A program made the translations under genes and the position numbers. A stretch of 64,000 nucleotides of DNA from Rattus norvegicus (taxonomy: Eukaryota; Chordata; Mammalia; Rodentia; Muridae). Positions 10,940 through 22,139 of the stretch are shown here, piece by piece (the first letter of the stretch is position 1; each line of letters starts with the position of its first letter). The stretch spans positions 1-64,000 of the forward strand of contig NW_026947368.1 in the NCBI RefSeq assembly GCF_036323735.1, read 5' to 3'. The notes below the pieces were generated by a model. The model searched no databases. It saw only the letters and a program-made list of their open reading frames with translations, and was not told where the DNA came from.

Positions 10940-11910
10940 TGTTAAATATATATACAGATTGCTCCAAAACAGGTGATTTCGAGATCTAGGGAAGCTGTTT
11001 TTTCTTTCCACAGAATCAAGGAAATCCAATTTGGGTATCTGAATACTTGATTCGAAGATTGCCTTCTTCTCTTCCTGAAGATGAAACTATGAGCCCTACT
11101 ATAACTGGGAATGGTAACCCAGGTTGTTTTACTCACCTTGTGGGACTATTGCCAGATCCTGGACAGTACACATGCCAGTTCATAGCAATTCAATTGTTTT
11201 GCCAACCTTTTTCTCTACCTCCTGTTTGCGTGATGTTCCCTGTATAGTGCCAAATGGAGAAATGCCACAACGGTATGCTGCCACTAACTTCTCTGTGTCG
11301 CATACCTTATGTTTTACTGTTAAGAACATAGTACCCTGCCCTGTGTATGGTGTGTAGAGCCACATTTCAACATTCAATATAATATAAGCTCTAATGTGAG
11401 CAATGTACCCATTTGGCATCTGGCCTCCTATTAGCTATTCAAAGGATAGATTTAGTTCAAGAACAAATTGAAGCACTGTGTCATATGACACAGCTGTCTT
11501 GTGTTTCCTCCCTTAGAGGTTTATGCATTACTCCTTTGCAAGCTAACTTTTCTCAGCCTTCTCAACAGAGCAAAGCAATCTTGAATTATATGAAAGGGAA
11601 CTATTCCATGAAAGCAGAGCAACTATCAAGACAATTGCTGATGTAGATTGCTGCCTTAACAGCGCTAGGTTGGACCCTATCACAGATGAAGATTTTACCT
11701 CATGGATTATCAATGCTTTCTCCCTTTTTTAAGCGTGGACTGGCATGTTTGCCTGGGGAGCTATTTTCCTCCTTCGATGGGGAGTATGTCTCTGGCTTAT
11801 TGGCCATTTAAAAGACAACATTCAAGAAACAAAGCGGTTGTTTCCCAGGCTATGTTCGTCTTTGAAAATGGTGCTTCTCCTAACATAGGGCTGGCCTCTT
11901 TAAAAGATTA
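10940..11910 (+). pseudogene. ERV-1 env remnant (surface end and transmembrane heptad region)
   Basis: Matches the reverse complement of ERV-2 at about 13840-15660. 10945-10975 still reads as an RNase H-like first strand (IYTDCSKTG). Surface-unit pieces follow around 11047-11247. The transmembrane subunit is at 11413-11646, with heptad region LVQEQIEALCHMTQLSC and the segment after it, then a frame change into a membrane-proximal part at about 11700-11830. Several stops and frame changes. In a betaretrovirus, env lies directly upstream of the 3' LTR, which fits. No functional envelope can be produced. Confidence 0.7.
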
Positions 11911-12139
11911 AGAGTTCGCCCTAGATTATTTTTGTCACTGTCCATCCTTGTATCCAGCGATGGTCAACATTCCTCGAGTTCGGACCAACCTAAGACACGA
12001 GGTCCGGTGGTGGTATGGTTACACAACGATGAGTATGGCTGAGTGATCATCAGGAGAGACCTAAGACAGGAGCAATAAAAAGATTGGCGTGACATCCAGA
12101 TCTAGACCAGTCACTTTATTAAACAAAAAAGGGGGAGAA

Positions 12140-12588
12140 GTGGTGAGCAGCATGGTAAAAGAAAGATGGTGCCGAAATCCAGTCCCATGTGGTAGTAAAG
12201 ACTTATCGCAGATGCACAAGCTTGTCCTCTTGCCAGTGCAGCCTTAGGATAATGAGGTGATCCGGAGCCCTCCTGTGGTGAACATTGGTACTGCGTACTG
12301 CACATGCGCGGAATTTGAACCTGGCATCAGTTGTATGGGACAGTTATGTGGTAATGAGGGACTCATGCTCCACCAATCCATGAAGGAAAATTAGCAGGAG
12401 TGATAGTGGGGTGATTCGTGCTGCACCAATCCCTGAAGGACAATTAGCATAGGCACAGCCTGTTGTGTATATAAGGCGAGAGCTTTTGCTGCTCGAGGTC
12501 CCTGTATCAGCAAAGAGATGGTCCTGCAATAAAGTCTGTTGAGAAGAATCTGACCATGTTGTGTATTCCTTGCCGGCCGAGGTTAATG
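12140..12588 (+). repeat. ERV-1 3' LTR
   Basis: Second copy of the 8252-8698 LTR, with the same promoter-like tatataagg (about 12469) and cctgcaataaagtctgttg polyadenylation region (about 12524). A purine-rich tract just before it (aaaaaagggggagaag, about 12126-12141) is the expected polypurine tract for plus-strand priming, which fixes the element's orientation. L1-B ORF2 resumes immediately after it. Confidence 0.85.
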
Positions 12589-13050
12589 TTATACTTCAGT
12601 ATAAAAGTCTTAGAAAGATCAGGAATTGAAGACCCATTTCTAAACATAGTGAAAGAAACATACAGCAAACCTCTAGATAACAAACTAAATGGAGAGTAAC
12701 TTGAAGCAATCTCACTAAAATCAGGGACTAGACAAGGCTGCCCAACTCTCTCCCTACTAATTCAAAACAGGATCCCATATCATAGCCAGAGAAACCAGAC
12801 AACAAAAGGAGGTCAAAGGGATACAAATTGGAAGGGAAGATATCAAAATATCACTATTTGCAGATGATATGATAGCATAATTAAGTGACCCCAAAAGTTC
12901 CACCAGAGAAGTGCTTAACCTGATAAATAACTTCAGCAAAGTTCAGGGTATAAAATTAACTCATGCATACCAGTAGCCTTTCTCTCCTCAATGGATATAC
13001 AGGTTGAGATAGAAAATAATGACATTACAAACTTCACAATAGTCCCAAAT
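12589..13050 (+). pseudogene. L1-B ORF2 RT core segment between the two proviruses
   Basis: The RT palm of ORF2: motif B (GTRQGCPTL-like at about 12725-12760) and motif C, FADDMIA at about 12855, where the catalytic Asp pair is intact. Frameshifted several times. Its last 108 bp (12943-13050) recur as 19528-19635 beyond ERV-2. Confidence 0.88.
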
Positions 13051-13357
13051 TGAAGTGCCCGTCTCTACCAGCAAGGAAGAGGCGACACCCTTGGATTCTT
13101 CTTTAACAGCCTTTATTGCAGGAACAACTCATTGTTGATTCCAAGGACCCCGGAGAACAAAGGCACTTGCCTTAAGTACAATACAGACAGTGACTCTAAA
13201 CTTGTCCTCTGGGGATTGGTGGCGTGGACATATCTTATTAACATGCTTATCATCTTTGGCCTTGTAAAATGCCAGAAGAAAGCTAAAGACATGGCTTAAT
13301 GGTTGTATACCACAAATGACCACTAGATGTCAGTGCCATCTTTAGTTGCTTCCAACA
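13051..13357 (-). repeat. ERV-2 3' LTR
   Basis: Starts tgaagtgccc and ends ttccaaca on the plus strand, so TG...CA on both strands. In element orientation it begins TGTTGGAAGC, close to IAP-like LTRs, and has the polyadenylation signal as ctgcaataaagg (about 13107-13118 in complement). Next to it at 13358-13370 is the complement of a polypurine tract (taaaagagggaga), which marks this LTR as the 3' one. Confidence 0.92.
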
Positions 13358-13840
13358 TCTCCCTCTTTTATGTTTTATTTAAAAATGAATCCATTAGGTG
13401 GAGGTAGTGGTCTGGGAGAGATCAGACATGCCTATCAGAGTGCCCAGCTCAGCCATGGCAAACCACTTTTGCAGTTAGGACTTCACCCCAATGGCTAGAG
13501 ATGACTTATGTACAGCACACTGTTCTGGGCTATACGTGTGTGTTAAATTTTAGGGGAGAAACTGGGCAGAGGGGCATTAGACCAGCGCAAATGTTCAAAT
13601 GGGGTGTGGCCACATCTGTCTATGACTGGTCTAGATCCCGGTGTCATGTAAATATATGTCATTGCTCCTGTCTTAGGTCGTTCCTCTACAAAACTAAGCC
13701 TTACCCTTTACTGGAATTACCCTATCACCACCGGGCTCCTGTCTTAGGTTGGTCCGAGCCCAAGGAATGTTGCCTGTTTCTGGATACAATGACTTCACAT
13801 GACAGAGACAAAATACGATCTAGGGCGAACTCTTAATTTT
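13358..13840 (-). other. ERV-2 polypurine tract and env-LTR interval
   Basis: The polypurine tract complement is at 13358-13370. The rest is degraded proviral sequence that matches the reverse complement of ERV-1 at about 11930-12110 (landmarks: repeated cctgtcttaggt(c/t)g(g/t)tc in complement). No coding content can be supported. Confidence 0.6.
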
Positions 13841-15700
13841 TCAAATAGGCCAGCCATACACTGGGAGAAGCACCGTTTTCAATGGAAGCCATACCCTAGG
13901 AAAACAATCACTTTGTGTCTGGCATGCTCTCATGGTAAACGGCAATAAATCCATAGACATGCTCCTCACCCCAAGAGGACAATGGCTCCCGAGGGAAACA
14001 TGCCAGCCCAATCTTTGAAAAAGGAGAAAGCATTGGTAATTCACGAGGTGAAATCCCCAAACGTGATGGGTTCCATTCTAGTGTTGTTAAGGACATCAAT
14101 CTGCATCAGCAATTGTCTCGATAATTGTTCCACTTTCATGGACCAGTTTCCTTTAAGATAATTTGTGATTTCTTTGCTCTGTTGAGAATACTGAGAAAGG
14201 TTAGCTTGCAAAGGAGTAATACTTAATCCTCTAAGGGAGGAAACAAAGGACAGCTGTGTCATATGATATAATGCCTCAATTTGTTCTTGAATCAAATCCA
14301 TCCATTGGTTAGCTAATAGAAAGCCAGATGCCAAGTGGGCATTAAATTCTTCTTGTATCTCCAATGCCACTGCAGTTCTTTCCACAGTCTGATTGATAGT
14401 CTCAGCAGTCTGTACCTTATTAGTCATAGCAATCGCAGCTGTTGTTGCTGTAGTGGCTGATAGCACAATGACTGACATTATAGCTGCCATAATACCAAAA
14501 TTTCTTTAGGTTCTTAGTAAATAAAGTATGGGAAAATTATCTGGATTTGTTTCTAGAGGGATAGGCACAAAAGAAGGAATATTGACCATCACTGTGGTAT
14601 CATTGGTGCCATCCCAGCATTCAGCTAAATAACAGACTACATTAGAGTTATACAATTTAAAGCATTATCGTTTATATTAAAGCTTATCAGAAAAAAGAAA
14701 GGTGGTCTCACACATACTGAAGCACCAATGGTAGTATCATTCGCTAAAAGGCCATTAATCTTTACATTTACTAAACTTGTTTTGTTACTGGTCTAGTGGC
14801 TGAAATAGTATACAATGCAAAATCTTCACCTAATAATCAAGCAAAAGGAATTAAAGATGTGTATGCTCCCTGCTCATTTGATAATACCCATTGATATCAG
14901 GGCCAAAAATTATGCTTGCCAGGTTTATGTCTTTCTCAATCGTACTGAACATTGCCAAGAGGAGGGGAAAATTCAAATCCCGGTAGGAACTGTTTTGATC
15001 TATGGAATGAACTCTGACATGGGGTAAATTTAGGTGGAAAGGCTTGATAAGGGGGGCAAGTAGGTAGGACTCTACAACAGGTAGTCATCCAGTGTGTGAA
15101 TACTTTGCCCCGGGGGTGATGGAAAACTACAATTATGCATCATAATCAAGGTTGTAATGTTCAACTTAGCAGAATTAATGATTGACATGTCTCCACTGCT
15201 GAAGAGGCTCCTTGTATAATTTGACTCAAAACAGCCAGGATGGGTCCAGTGCCCATAGCACTGTCACTCACAGGATCTAACCAATAAGCCAATATTGTCC
15301 TTCATAGCCATATATAAGGCTGGGAGGAAATTTTAAGAGTTAAATGTATGTAACAAAGAAAGATTAGTGGCAGTATACTGTTGGGGCAATTCTCCATTAG
15401 GCACTATACAAGGAACATCATGCAAACAGGATGTGGAGAAAAATGTTGGCAACACAGTAGAATTGCTATGAACTGGCATAAGTACTGGCCAGGATCTGGC
15501 AATAGCCCACAGCATGAGTGAATCAACCTGGATTATCATTCCCAGTAGTAATAGTAGGGTTCATAGTCTCATGTTCATATAGAGCAGGAGGCAGTTTGCC
15601 AGTCAAACGTTCAGGCACCCAGATTGGATTATCTTGATTCTGTGGAAAAACACAAACAGCTCCCCTAGATCTTGAAATTACGGGATCTGGGCCACACCAT
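13841..15700 (-). pseudogene. ERV-2 env, degraded
   Basis: The best-preserved part is 14041-14490 (149 codons). It starts with a hydrophobic Ala/Thr/Val-rich segment in the position of a fusion peptide, then heptad-like helices (RTAVALEIQEEFNAHLASG and LIQEQIEALYHMTQL) typical of betaretroviral transmembrane subunits. 13841-14044 would be the membrane-proximal end in another frame. Surface-unit traces lie at about 14500-15660. Matches ERV-1 env by eye. Stops and frame changes throughout, so no envelope can be made. Confidence 0.75.
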
Positions 15701-15928
15701 TCACCAGTGAAGACATCCTTCCACTTTATTCTGCATAAGTCATAGGATTAGTAGCGGCATGGCGATCTGCAGCAGAGAGGCCATGCACATCCAAAATTAA
15801 AAAAAAAATAGAGTAAAAATAGCTAAAGACAACTGTTCTATTGGTGTTCTACCATAGGCATTTCCCCCTTTTTGTTTTTGTAAGAGCTCTTTTAAAGTAC
15901 GATGTGCTCTTTCCACAATTCCTTGACG

Positions 15929-16515
15929 TTAGGGATCGTATGGCAATCCTGTAGTATGTTTGACCTGCATTGTTTGGCAAAATGCCTGAAAAGACTTTGC
16001 AGTGTAGGCAGGTCCATTGTCTGTCTTGAGACTATCTGGCTTTCCCCAGGCCGCCCATGCCTCTAAGCAATGACTAATGACATTACGAGCCTTTTCACCA
16101 GTAATCAGGGTGGCATGTATAATGCTGGAACAGGTATCAACAGAAACATGAACATATTTTAAATTTCCAAATTGAGATATGTGTGTGACATCCATCTGTC
16201 AAAGTTTTAGTGGAATCAGACAACGAGGGTTAATCCCCACCTGAGGAGGGTGCTGAAACTCAACACAATTCTGACAATGTAACAACACATCAGGAGCTGT
16301 AGCTCTAGAGATTTTAAATTTTTGTTGAAGAGTAAAAGCAGGAACATGAAACTTTTGATGAAATTCTCTAACGAGAGCAACTGGAGCTGTATGAAAAATA
16401 AATTCTCTATGAGTACTAGCATCCACCAGGGCGTTATTACTGGCATGGGACCAGACAAAATAGTATGAGTTCGAATATGTTGTATGAAAAACTTATTTTT
16501 TCTGGCCCAAATCAA
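15929..16515 (-). pseudogene. ERV-2 integrase, broken into frames
   Basis: Retroviral integrase inserts the DNA copy into the host chromosome. 16199-16426 holds the N-terminal zinc-binding domain (HREF, HQKFHV then LLHCQNCVEF, the HHCC pattern). 15929-16195 holds the catalytic core start: MDVTHISQFGNLKYVHVSVD (first Asp), then SLKTDNGPAYT (second Asp). The core Glu and the C-terminal domain are not found in frame. The two pieces are nearly contiguous and separated by a stop. An intact integrase is about 280-320 residues. Dead, but enough to place the element among betaretrovirus-like ERVs. Confidence 0.85.
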
Positions 16516-16700
16516 TTTTTGTAATTATAAAAGAATTGACTCCGCAATTTTAAGTGAGCGCACAGCATTAACTACATAAGCAGAATCAGAAATTAAATTA
16601 AAAGAATCATGAAATCTTTTAAAAACTTCCAATAGAATTTTACATTCTGTGATTTGGGGGGTGCCTGGCTTCTTGGACAAGAGTTCTATGAAAATATTAT
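16516..16700 (-). pseudogene. ERV-2 RNase H C-terminal remnant
   Basis: In complement, reads about ISDSAYVVNAV followed by a basic segment and HIRTHT. The Ser-Asp-Ser-Ala-Tyr block is the conserved RNase H motif with a catalytic Asp, and the His lies near the domain end. It joins directly to the integrase. Upstream (higher coordinates) the sequence jumps to leader, so RT, protease and gag were deleted here. Confidence 0.75.
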
Positions 16701-16810
16701 CTTAATTTAGACCTGTTTCTCTAGTTTGGCTCATGTTACATATTTTCTAGAATGACTCTATCCAAATTACCAGTTTTATGTCAATTTTTGTTACAGATGT
16801 TTTAGGTTTT

Positions 16811-16908
16811 TTTGTTTTGTTTTTTTTTTTTTCTCGGAGTTGGGGACCGAACCCAGGGCCTTGCGCTTCCTAGGTAAGCGCTCTACCACTGAGCTAAATC
16901 CCCAGCCC
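16811..16908 (-). mobile_element. ID SINE inserted in ERV-2
   Basis: T-rich tail at 16807-16833, then a near-full-length ID complement ending gctaaatccccagccc at 16908. Flanked by atgttttaggtttttt (16797-16812) and atgttttagtttttt (from 16909), a clear target-site duplication. Confidence 0.94.
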
Positions 16909-16919
16909 ATGTTTTAGTT

Positions 16920-19213
16920 TTTTAACCATATCTAATAACTTAAAGGCCAATAATCTATGACCAAGACATGTAGAGGATATTTATACATTTAAAACCAGTC
17001 AGAAGCAAAATTGAAGTGGTTACACATGTCTTTATTATATAGACCAAGCACCATATTTTTCCTTTTCTAGTTGTGATTTTGAAAGAAGCACCTTGTCACT
17101 TGCTAAATCTAATGACAAGTCAGGGATTTTTCTAAGAGAAACAGCCATCAGCTCCCATACCAAGAAGCTGAGGAGCTGCTGGCGCTTTTAAGATCAGCTC
17201 TCCAGATGCTCCAACCCCCCCCCCCCCCTGGCAGCTTCTCGAGGTGACCTAGGTTCCTTGCTGGAGGTATAGGGCTCAAAAGGCTGATTGAAACTGTTTT
17301 TTATTCATTTGTTCTCAATTTAGAAATGTGTTAAAACCAAATCAAGGTGTGAACAACCGGCAGATAAAGTTTTTACCATTTTTTTTCTTTTGATCATTAA
17401 ACATAAAACATTTAAACAATGAGAAACAAAAACCACAGACATAAACTGAGAGTCATGGACAGCTTTATGTACCAAGGACAGACAATAGACAAAAACGGAA
17501 AAAAAACTAGATGGTGTCCAACTGAAGGGACCCAGATATCCTGCCTATGGAACCCAGAACCAGAAATAAGCATTTTCTCCAATAGGAGCCAGCAGAGAGG
17601 CAGGACGTCTTCGGCCTTTCTTCTGTTTCCAGGAGAGCTCTGAAAGTTTTTCTCTTTCTCCAAAGCATCTGTGGAGAGTCTGGGAGGACTGTTTTTCCCA
17701 AACCTATTCTCTCTCATATCTAGGGTGTAAACTATCTCTAGTCAGCGTCCAAAGACTGAAATATAACTCTAAATGAACCCATACACAAAAACACTTTACC
17801 ATTACCTTGTCTCTTTTTTATTACAAGTTTTACTCATGCTAGCCCAAATCATCGAGGCCTTTTCCAGCCCATCTTCCCCCAATACGTCCCTGTTTTATGG
17901 CTCCAGGAGATAAGGGGATGCCAAAAGGTTTTATGGCCCCTGGTTCTTGGAAAAGAGCTACTAATTCAGGAGAAGGGTTGGATCTTCAGGTCCTCCTTAT
18001 TTTTATCTCGTCTTGTCACAGTAAAAGTTGGTCAGAGTTGATGAAACATATGCATTTGAAACACATCTGGTTAGGCTTGGGCCAACCGGTTTCCAGGAAT
18101 GCTCTCTGTTTTAACTTTCACCTTTGGCTGTTGGCAGTTTTGCAGTCCTCAGGGCTTCTCTGCCCCCTAACCTGGGACAGTTGGACCATAGGGGCAGGAA
18201 CTGGCTGCTGTGGGGATAGGATAAAAGGCACTCTTCATGTTAATGATAACTAAGGAGAAAAGTAACTTAATGCTGGAGACTGACTCCTCTCTTGGAATAA
18301 GGCCAGCAGACAAGGTAGGCTCCCTTAAATAGCTTCTCTTAATGAGCACTCTCTTTCTGTGAGCAAAAGTTGAAGGTCAGGCCTTCAACTGGCAGAACTC
18401 AAAACTTTCTCTCCTTCTGACATACTCTCTTGTTGCTCGTTAAGGATTTTCTGACCTGCCATAACAGCTTCTTCACATTGTTTATCTTCTAAGCAGGTAC
18501 GAACCATACGCCAAAGCGGATTTTTCCCTGGTTTAAGCTTGCCCTATGTAGTTTCCTTATCCAGATCTTTTCCTAACTTGTTCCACACTCTGAAATTGAG
18601 CAACCCTGAAACTATAAACCACAGAGCAAAACGGTTACATTCACCAAAAAAACTCAACAGGAATTTCTTTTCAATTTTAAGCTAATGCTGACTAAGAAGC
18701 TCCTGAAGAGCTGACAACAGCAGGGTGGAGTGAGAGTTTCCCATGGTTTTATGACCTAATTTACGACCAATTTATGAGCAGGGTGAGCTGGCCTGTTTAT
18801 TTACACACGATCTTGTGGCTCATCATTAGTGGGCTCTTCCCAGCAAATGCATTCATGCCCTGGACGGTGGCAATTCAGACAGTAGCAACACCACAACACA
18901 AAAAGAGTATAAGGCAAGAGTATTAGTCCAACCCACAAAGGATCAAATAGGAAAGGCAACATTGCTGTGTTCCACAAACCCCTTTGCCTCTAAACCAAGG
19001 CTTTCATCATCTCTGCTTACTCCAGAGAACCTTATTGTCCTATAAGGGAAATTTTATAATCCCTTATTCAGGAGCCTTACTGTTCCGATTCTGGGAGCCT
19101 TATCATCCCAACTCCGGCAACTAATTTAACCTTATGGGAACTTACCAACATCCACAGTCCTGAGACTGAAAAAGTTCTTAATCCAAACGAGAAACGATAA
19201 TTTTCTCGGGTCC
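16920..19213 (-). other. ERV-2 leader region
   Basis: Non-coding in all frames that I can judge. 16920-17720 matches ERV-1 9480-10250 in reverse complement. 18170-18300 matches ERV-3 46145-46275 in reverse complement. A run of 14 C occurs at 17215-17228. The length (over 2 kb) is unusual for a retroviral leader and may include decayed gag. Confidence 0.55.
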
Positions 19214-19230
19214 CAGTAAGGGCCACTAGT

Positions 19231-19527
19231 TGAAGCGCCCACCTCGACCAGCAAGGAAGACAGGACACCTTTGGATTCTTCTTTAACAGTCTTTATTGCA
19301 GGAACACCTCATTGTTGATTCCGGGGACCCTGGGGAACAAAGGAAGTACAAAACAGACAGTGGATGTAAGCTTGCCCTCTGGGGATTAGTGGAGTGGAGA
19401 TATCTTATTAACATGCTTATCAACTGTGGCCTAGTAAAACGCCAGAAGAAAGCTAAAGACACGACTTCATGGTTGTATACCACAAATGACCAATAGATGT
19501 CAGGGCCATCTTTAGTTGCTCCCAACA
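19231..19527 (-). repeat. ERV-2 5' LTR
   Basis: Pairs with 13051-13357. Plus-strand ends tgaagcgccc and gctcccaaca. The adjacent 19214-19230 (complement reads ctagtggcccttactgg) is the primer-binding position and resembles ERV-1 8701-8716. Confidence 0.92.
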
Positions 19528-21120
19528 TCAGGGTATAAAATTAACTCAAACATACTGGTAGCCTTCCTCTCCTCAATGGATAAACAGACTGAGAAAGAAA
19601 ACAATGAAATTACACACTTCACAATACTACCAAATAATATAAAATATCTTGGTGTAAGTTTAACCAAGAAAGTGAATGATCTGCATGATAAGAAGTTCAT
19701 GTATCTGAAGAAAGAAATTGAGGAAGATCTCAGAAGATAGAAAGAATTTCCATGCTCATGGATTGACAGGATTAATATAGTAAAGATGACTATTTTGCCA
19801 AAAGCAATCTACACATTCAATGCAATCTCCATCAAAATTCCTACTCACTTCTTTAATAGACATAGAAAGAGCAATTTGCAAATTCATTTGGAATAAGAAA
19901 AAGCCAGGATAGCTAAAAGTATCCTCAACAATAAAAGAACTTCTAGGGGAATCAACACACCTGAACTCAAGCAGATTTACAGAGCAATAGTGATGAAAAC
20001 TGCATGGTATTGGTACAGAGACAGATCGATAGACCAGTGGAATAGAACTGAAGAACCCAGAAATGAACCCACACACCTGTCATTTGATATTTGGCAAAGG
20101 AGATAGAAACCATCCAAAGGAAGAAACATAGCATTTTTCAAAAATAATGTTGGTTCAACTGGAAGTCAGCATGTAGGAAAATGCAAATTATCTCATTTTT
20201 ATGACCATGTACAAAGCTTAAGTCAAAGTGAAACAAGGACCTACACATCAAACCAGATACACTCAAACTAATAGAAGAAAAGTTGGGGAAGAGTCTTGAA
20301 CACATGTGCAGTGGAAAAAATTTCCTAAACAAATCCCCAATGACTTATGCCCTAAGATCAAGAATTGATAAATAGGACCCCATAAAACAGCGAAGCATTT
20401 GTAAGGCAAAAGACATAGTCATTTGGACAAAACTGCAACTGTCAGATTGGGAAAAATTTTAACCAATCCTAAATCTGATAGTGGGTAATATCCAAAATAC
20501 ACAATAAACTTAAGAAGTTAGACTCTAGAAAGCAAAAATACCCTATTAAAATGGGGTACAGTGAGTTGCAAAACATTCTCAGCTGAAGGTTATCAAAAGG
20601 CCAAAAAACAACTAAATAAATGTTCAATATTCTTAGTCATCAGGAAATTAAAATCAAAACAAATCTGAGATTTCACCTCCCAACATTCAGAATGGCTAAT
20701 ATATAAATCTCAGGTAACAGCAGATGCTGGTGAGGATGTGGAGAAACAAGAACACTCCTCAATTTTTGGTTGGATTGGAGACTAGTACAACCCTTCTGAA
20801 GGTTCCTCAGAAAATTGAACATTCCATGACCTGAGGACCCAGCTATAACTCTCTTGGGCATATCCCCAAATGACACATACAACAGTCAACATACAACAGT
20901 GAAATATATTCGACTATGTTCATAGCAGCCTTATTAAAAATAGTCAGAAGCTGGAAAGAACCCAGATGCCCTTCAACAGAGTAATGAATACAGAAATGTG
21001 GTACATCTTCACAATATTACTCAGATTCAAATAATGACTTCATGAAATTCATAGGCAAATGTTATGAACTAGAAATTATCATGCTAAGTGAGGTTACTCA
21101 ATCACAGAAAAACACACTTG
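19528..21120 (+). pseudogene. L1-B ORF2 C-terminal part
   Basis: Resumes with a second copy of 12943-13050, then the thumb, connection and Cys-containing C-terminal region. 19516-19740 keeps an open run with NNIKYLGVSLTKKVNDL and a basic helix, conserved in L1-A at its 5' half. Continues broken to the end of ORF2 at about 21120. Confidence 0.9.
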
Positions 21121-21855
21121 GTATGCTTTCATTGATAAATAGATATTATTCGAAAAGCTTGAATTACCCATCATGCAATACACAGACCACATGAAACTCA
21201 AGAAGGATGAACAAAATGTAGAAGCTTCACTCCTTCTTTAAAAAGGGAGCCAAAATGCCCATGGGATGGGATAAGAGGAAAAGTTTATAACTGGAAAGAC
21301 CTGCTGTTCAGAGCCTGGCCCACATGTAGCCCATACATATACAGCACCAAAACAAGATAAGATGGATGAAGCTAAGAAGTGCAGGCTGACAATGACTGGA
21401 TATTGATCCTTACTTAGAGACATAGCCAGAACATATCAAAAACTGAGGCAAATGCCATCAGCAAACCACTGAACCAAGAATCAGACCCCAGTTGGAGGAA
21501 TTAGAGAAAGGATTGAAAGTGCTGATGGGATTAGCAACCCCATAATAATATCAATGCCAACAAACCAGAGCTTCCAGGAACCAAACCACAACAGAAGGAA
21601 TATACTTGGTCTGACCCATGGTTCCAACTGCATGTGGCAAAGGATGGTCTTGCTGAGAAACAATGGAATGAGAAACAATTTTTCTTCTGACAAGGTTGGA
21701 CCCCAGTTTAGGGGAATGTGCGGAGGTGTGGGGAGGCTGTGGGTGGAGATGTGAATTCCCTTATAGAAGGGTAGGGGGAAGGGTTAAGGGGCTTGTGGAC
21801 TGGAAACCTGGAAAGGGGAATAACATTCGAAATGTAAACAGGAAATATCCAACAA

Positions 21856-21857
<2 letters not shown>
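21121..21857 (+). other. L1-B 3'UTR
   Basis: Non-coding tail. It contains the G-rich purine tract typical of rodent L1 3'UTRs (gaagggtagggggaagggtt, about 21767-21786) and the end motif gaaatgtaaacaggaaatat. The terminal A-tail has been replaced by (TA)n. Confidence 0.85.
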
Positions 21858-21946
<89 letters not shown>

Positions 21947-22131
21947 AAAAGAGAGAGAGAGGTGGAGGAGGAGGAGGAGGAAGAGGAAGAAGAAGGAGGA
22001 TGAAGGGGAGGAGGAGGTGGAGGAGAAGGAAGAGGAAGAAGAAGGAGGAGGAGGGGGAGGAGGAGGTGGAGGAGGGGGAGGAGGAGGAGGAGGGGGAGGA
22101 GGAGGAGGGGGAGGGGGAGGAGGAGGAGGAA
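21858..22131. repeat. Compound microsatellite (TA)n-(GATA)n-(GA)n-(GGA)n
   Basis: (TA)n 21858-21920, (GATA)n 21920-21937, (GA)n to about 21961 and (GGA)n with GGGGA variants to 22131. The last roughly 210 bp are almost entirely purine on the plus strand. The long Gly/Glu frames read here are simple-repeat artefacts. It begins at the 3' end of L1-B, so it probably grew out of the L1 tail. Confidence 0.97.
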
Positions 22132-22139
22132 TTGAAACA

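Larger units (their letters stand above)
8252..12588 (+). mobile_element. ERV-1: class II (ERVK-like) provirus, internally deleted, plus strand
   Basis: Two LTRs (8252-8698 and about 12140-12588) bound an internal region of about 3.4 kb, inserted into L1-B ORF2. The internal part begins with a long leader (about 8700-10250) that matches the reverse complement of ERV-2 at 16690-17720. A gag-like fragment (about 10290-10700), a trace of RNase H (about 10945-10975) and an env remnant (about 11000-11910) follow. Most of pro and pol is absent. A full-length betaretrovirus-like provirus would be 8-9 kb. The class assignment rests on the IAP-like polyadenylation region of the LTR, the leader shared with ERV-2 and the env transmembrane remnant. 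No intact gene. Confidence 0.85.
13051..19527 (-). mobile_element. ERV-2: class II (betaretrovirus-like) provirus, minus strand, deleted
   Basis: Two LTRs of about 300 bp with TG...CA ends (13051-13357 and 19231-19527) bound about 5.9 kb of internal DNA. In element orientation the parts are: 5' LTR, a primer-binding-like tract next to it (19214-19230), a long leader (about 16700-19210), RNase H end (about 16515-16690), integrase (15929-16515), env (about 13840-15700), polypurine tract (13358-13370) and 3' LTR. Gag, protease and the RT palm are missing, so it is a deletion derivative. An ID SINE lies at 16811-16908. LTR divergence of roughly one base in ten plus indels suggests an old insertion. 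Confidence 0.88.
4736..21857 (+). mobile_element. L1-B: LINE-1, plus strand, split by two proviruses
   Basis: Pieces in order: 5'UTR 4736-5265, ORF1 5266-about 6400, ORF2 about 6445-8251, then ERV-1, ORF2 12589-13050, then ERV-2, ORF2 19528-about 21120, and 3'UTR to 21857. The polypurine-rich 3'UTR ends in the typical motif (ggggaataacattcgaaatg) followed by a (TA)n tract. Stripped of insertions it is close to full length, about 6.3 kb. The ORF2 catalytic motif survives as FADDMIA at about 12855. Many frameshifts and stops make it inactive. 12943-13050 and 19528-19635 are two copies of the same ORF2 stretch, one on each side of ERV-2. Confidence 0.93.

Noticed and set aside
14041..14490. A domesticated (syncytin-like) envelope gene
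   Set aside because: Only about 150 codons of the transmembrane part are open. The surface unit is broken and no splice or start context remains.
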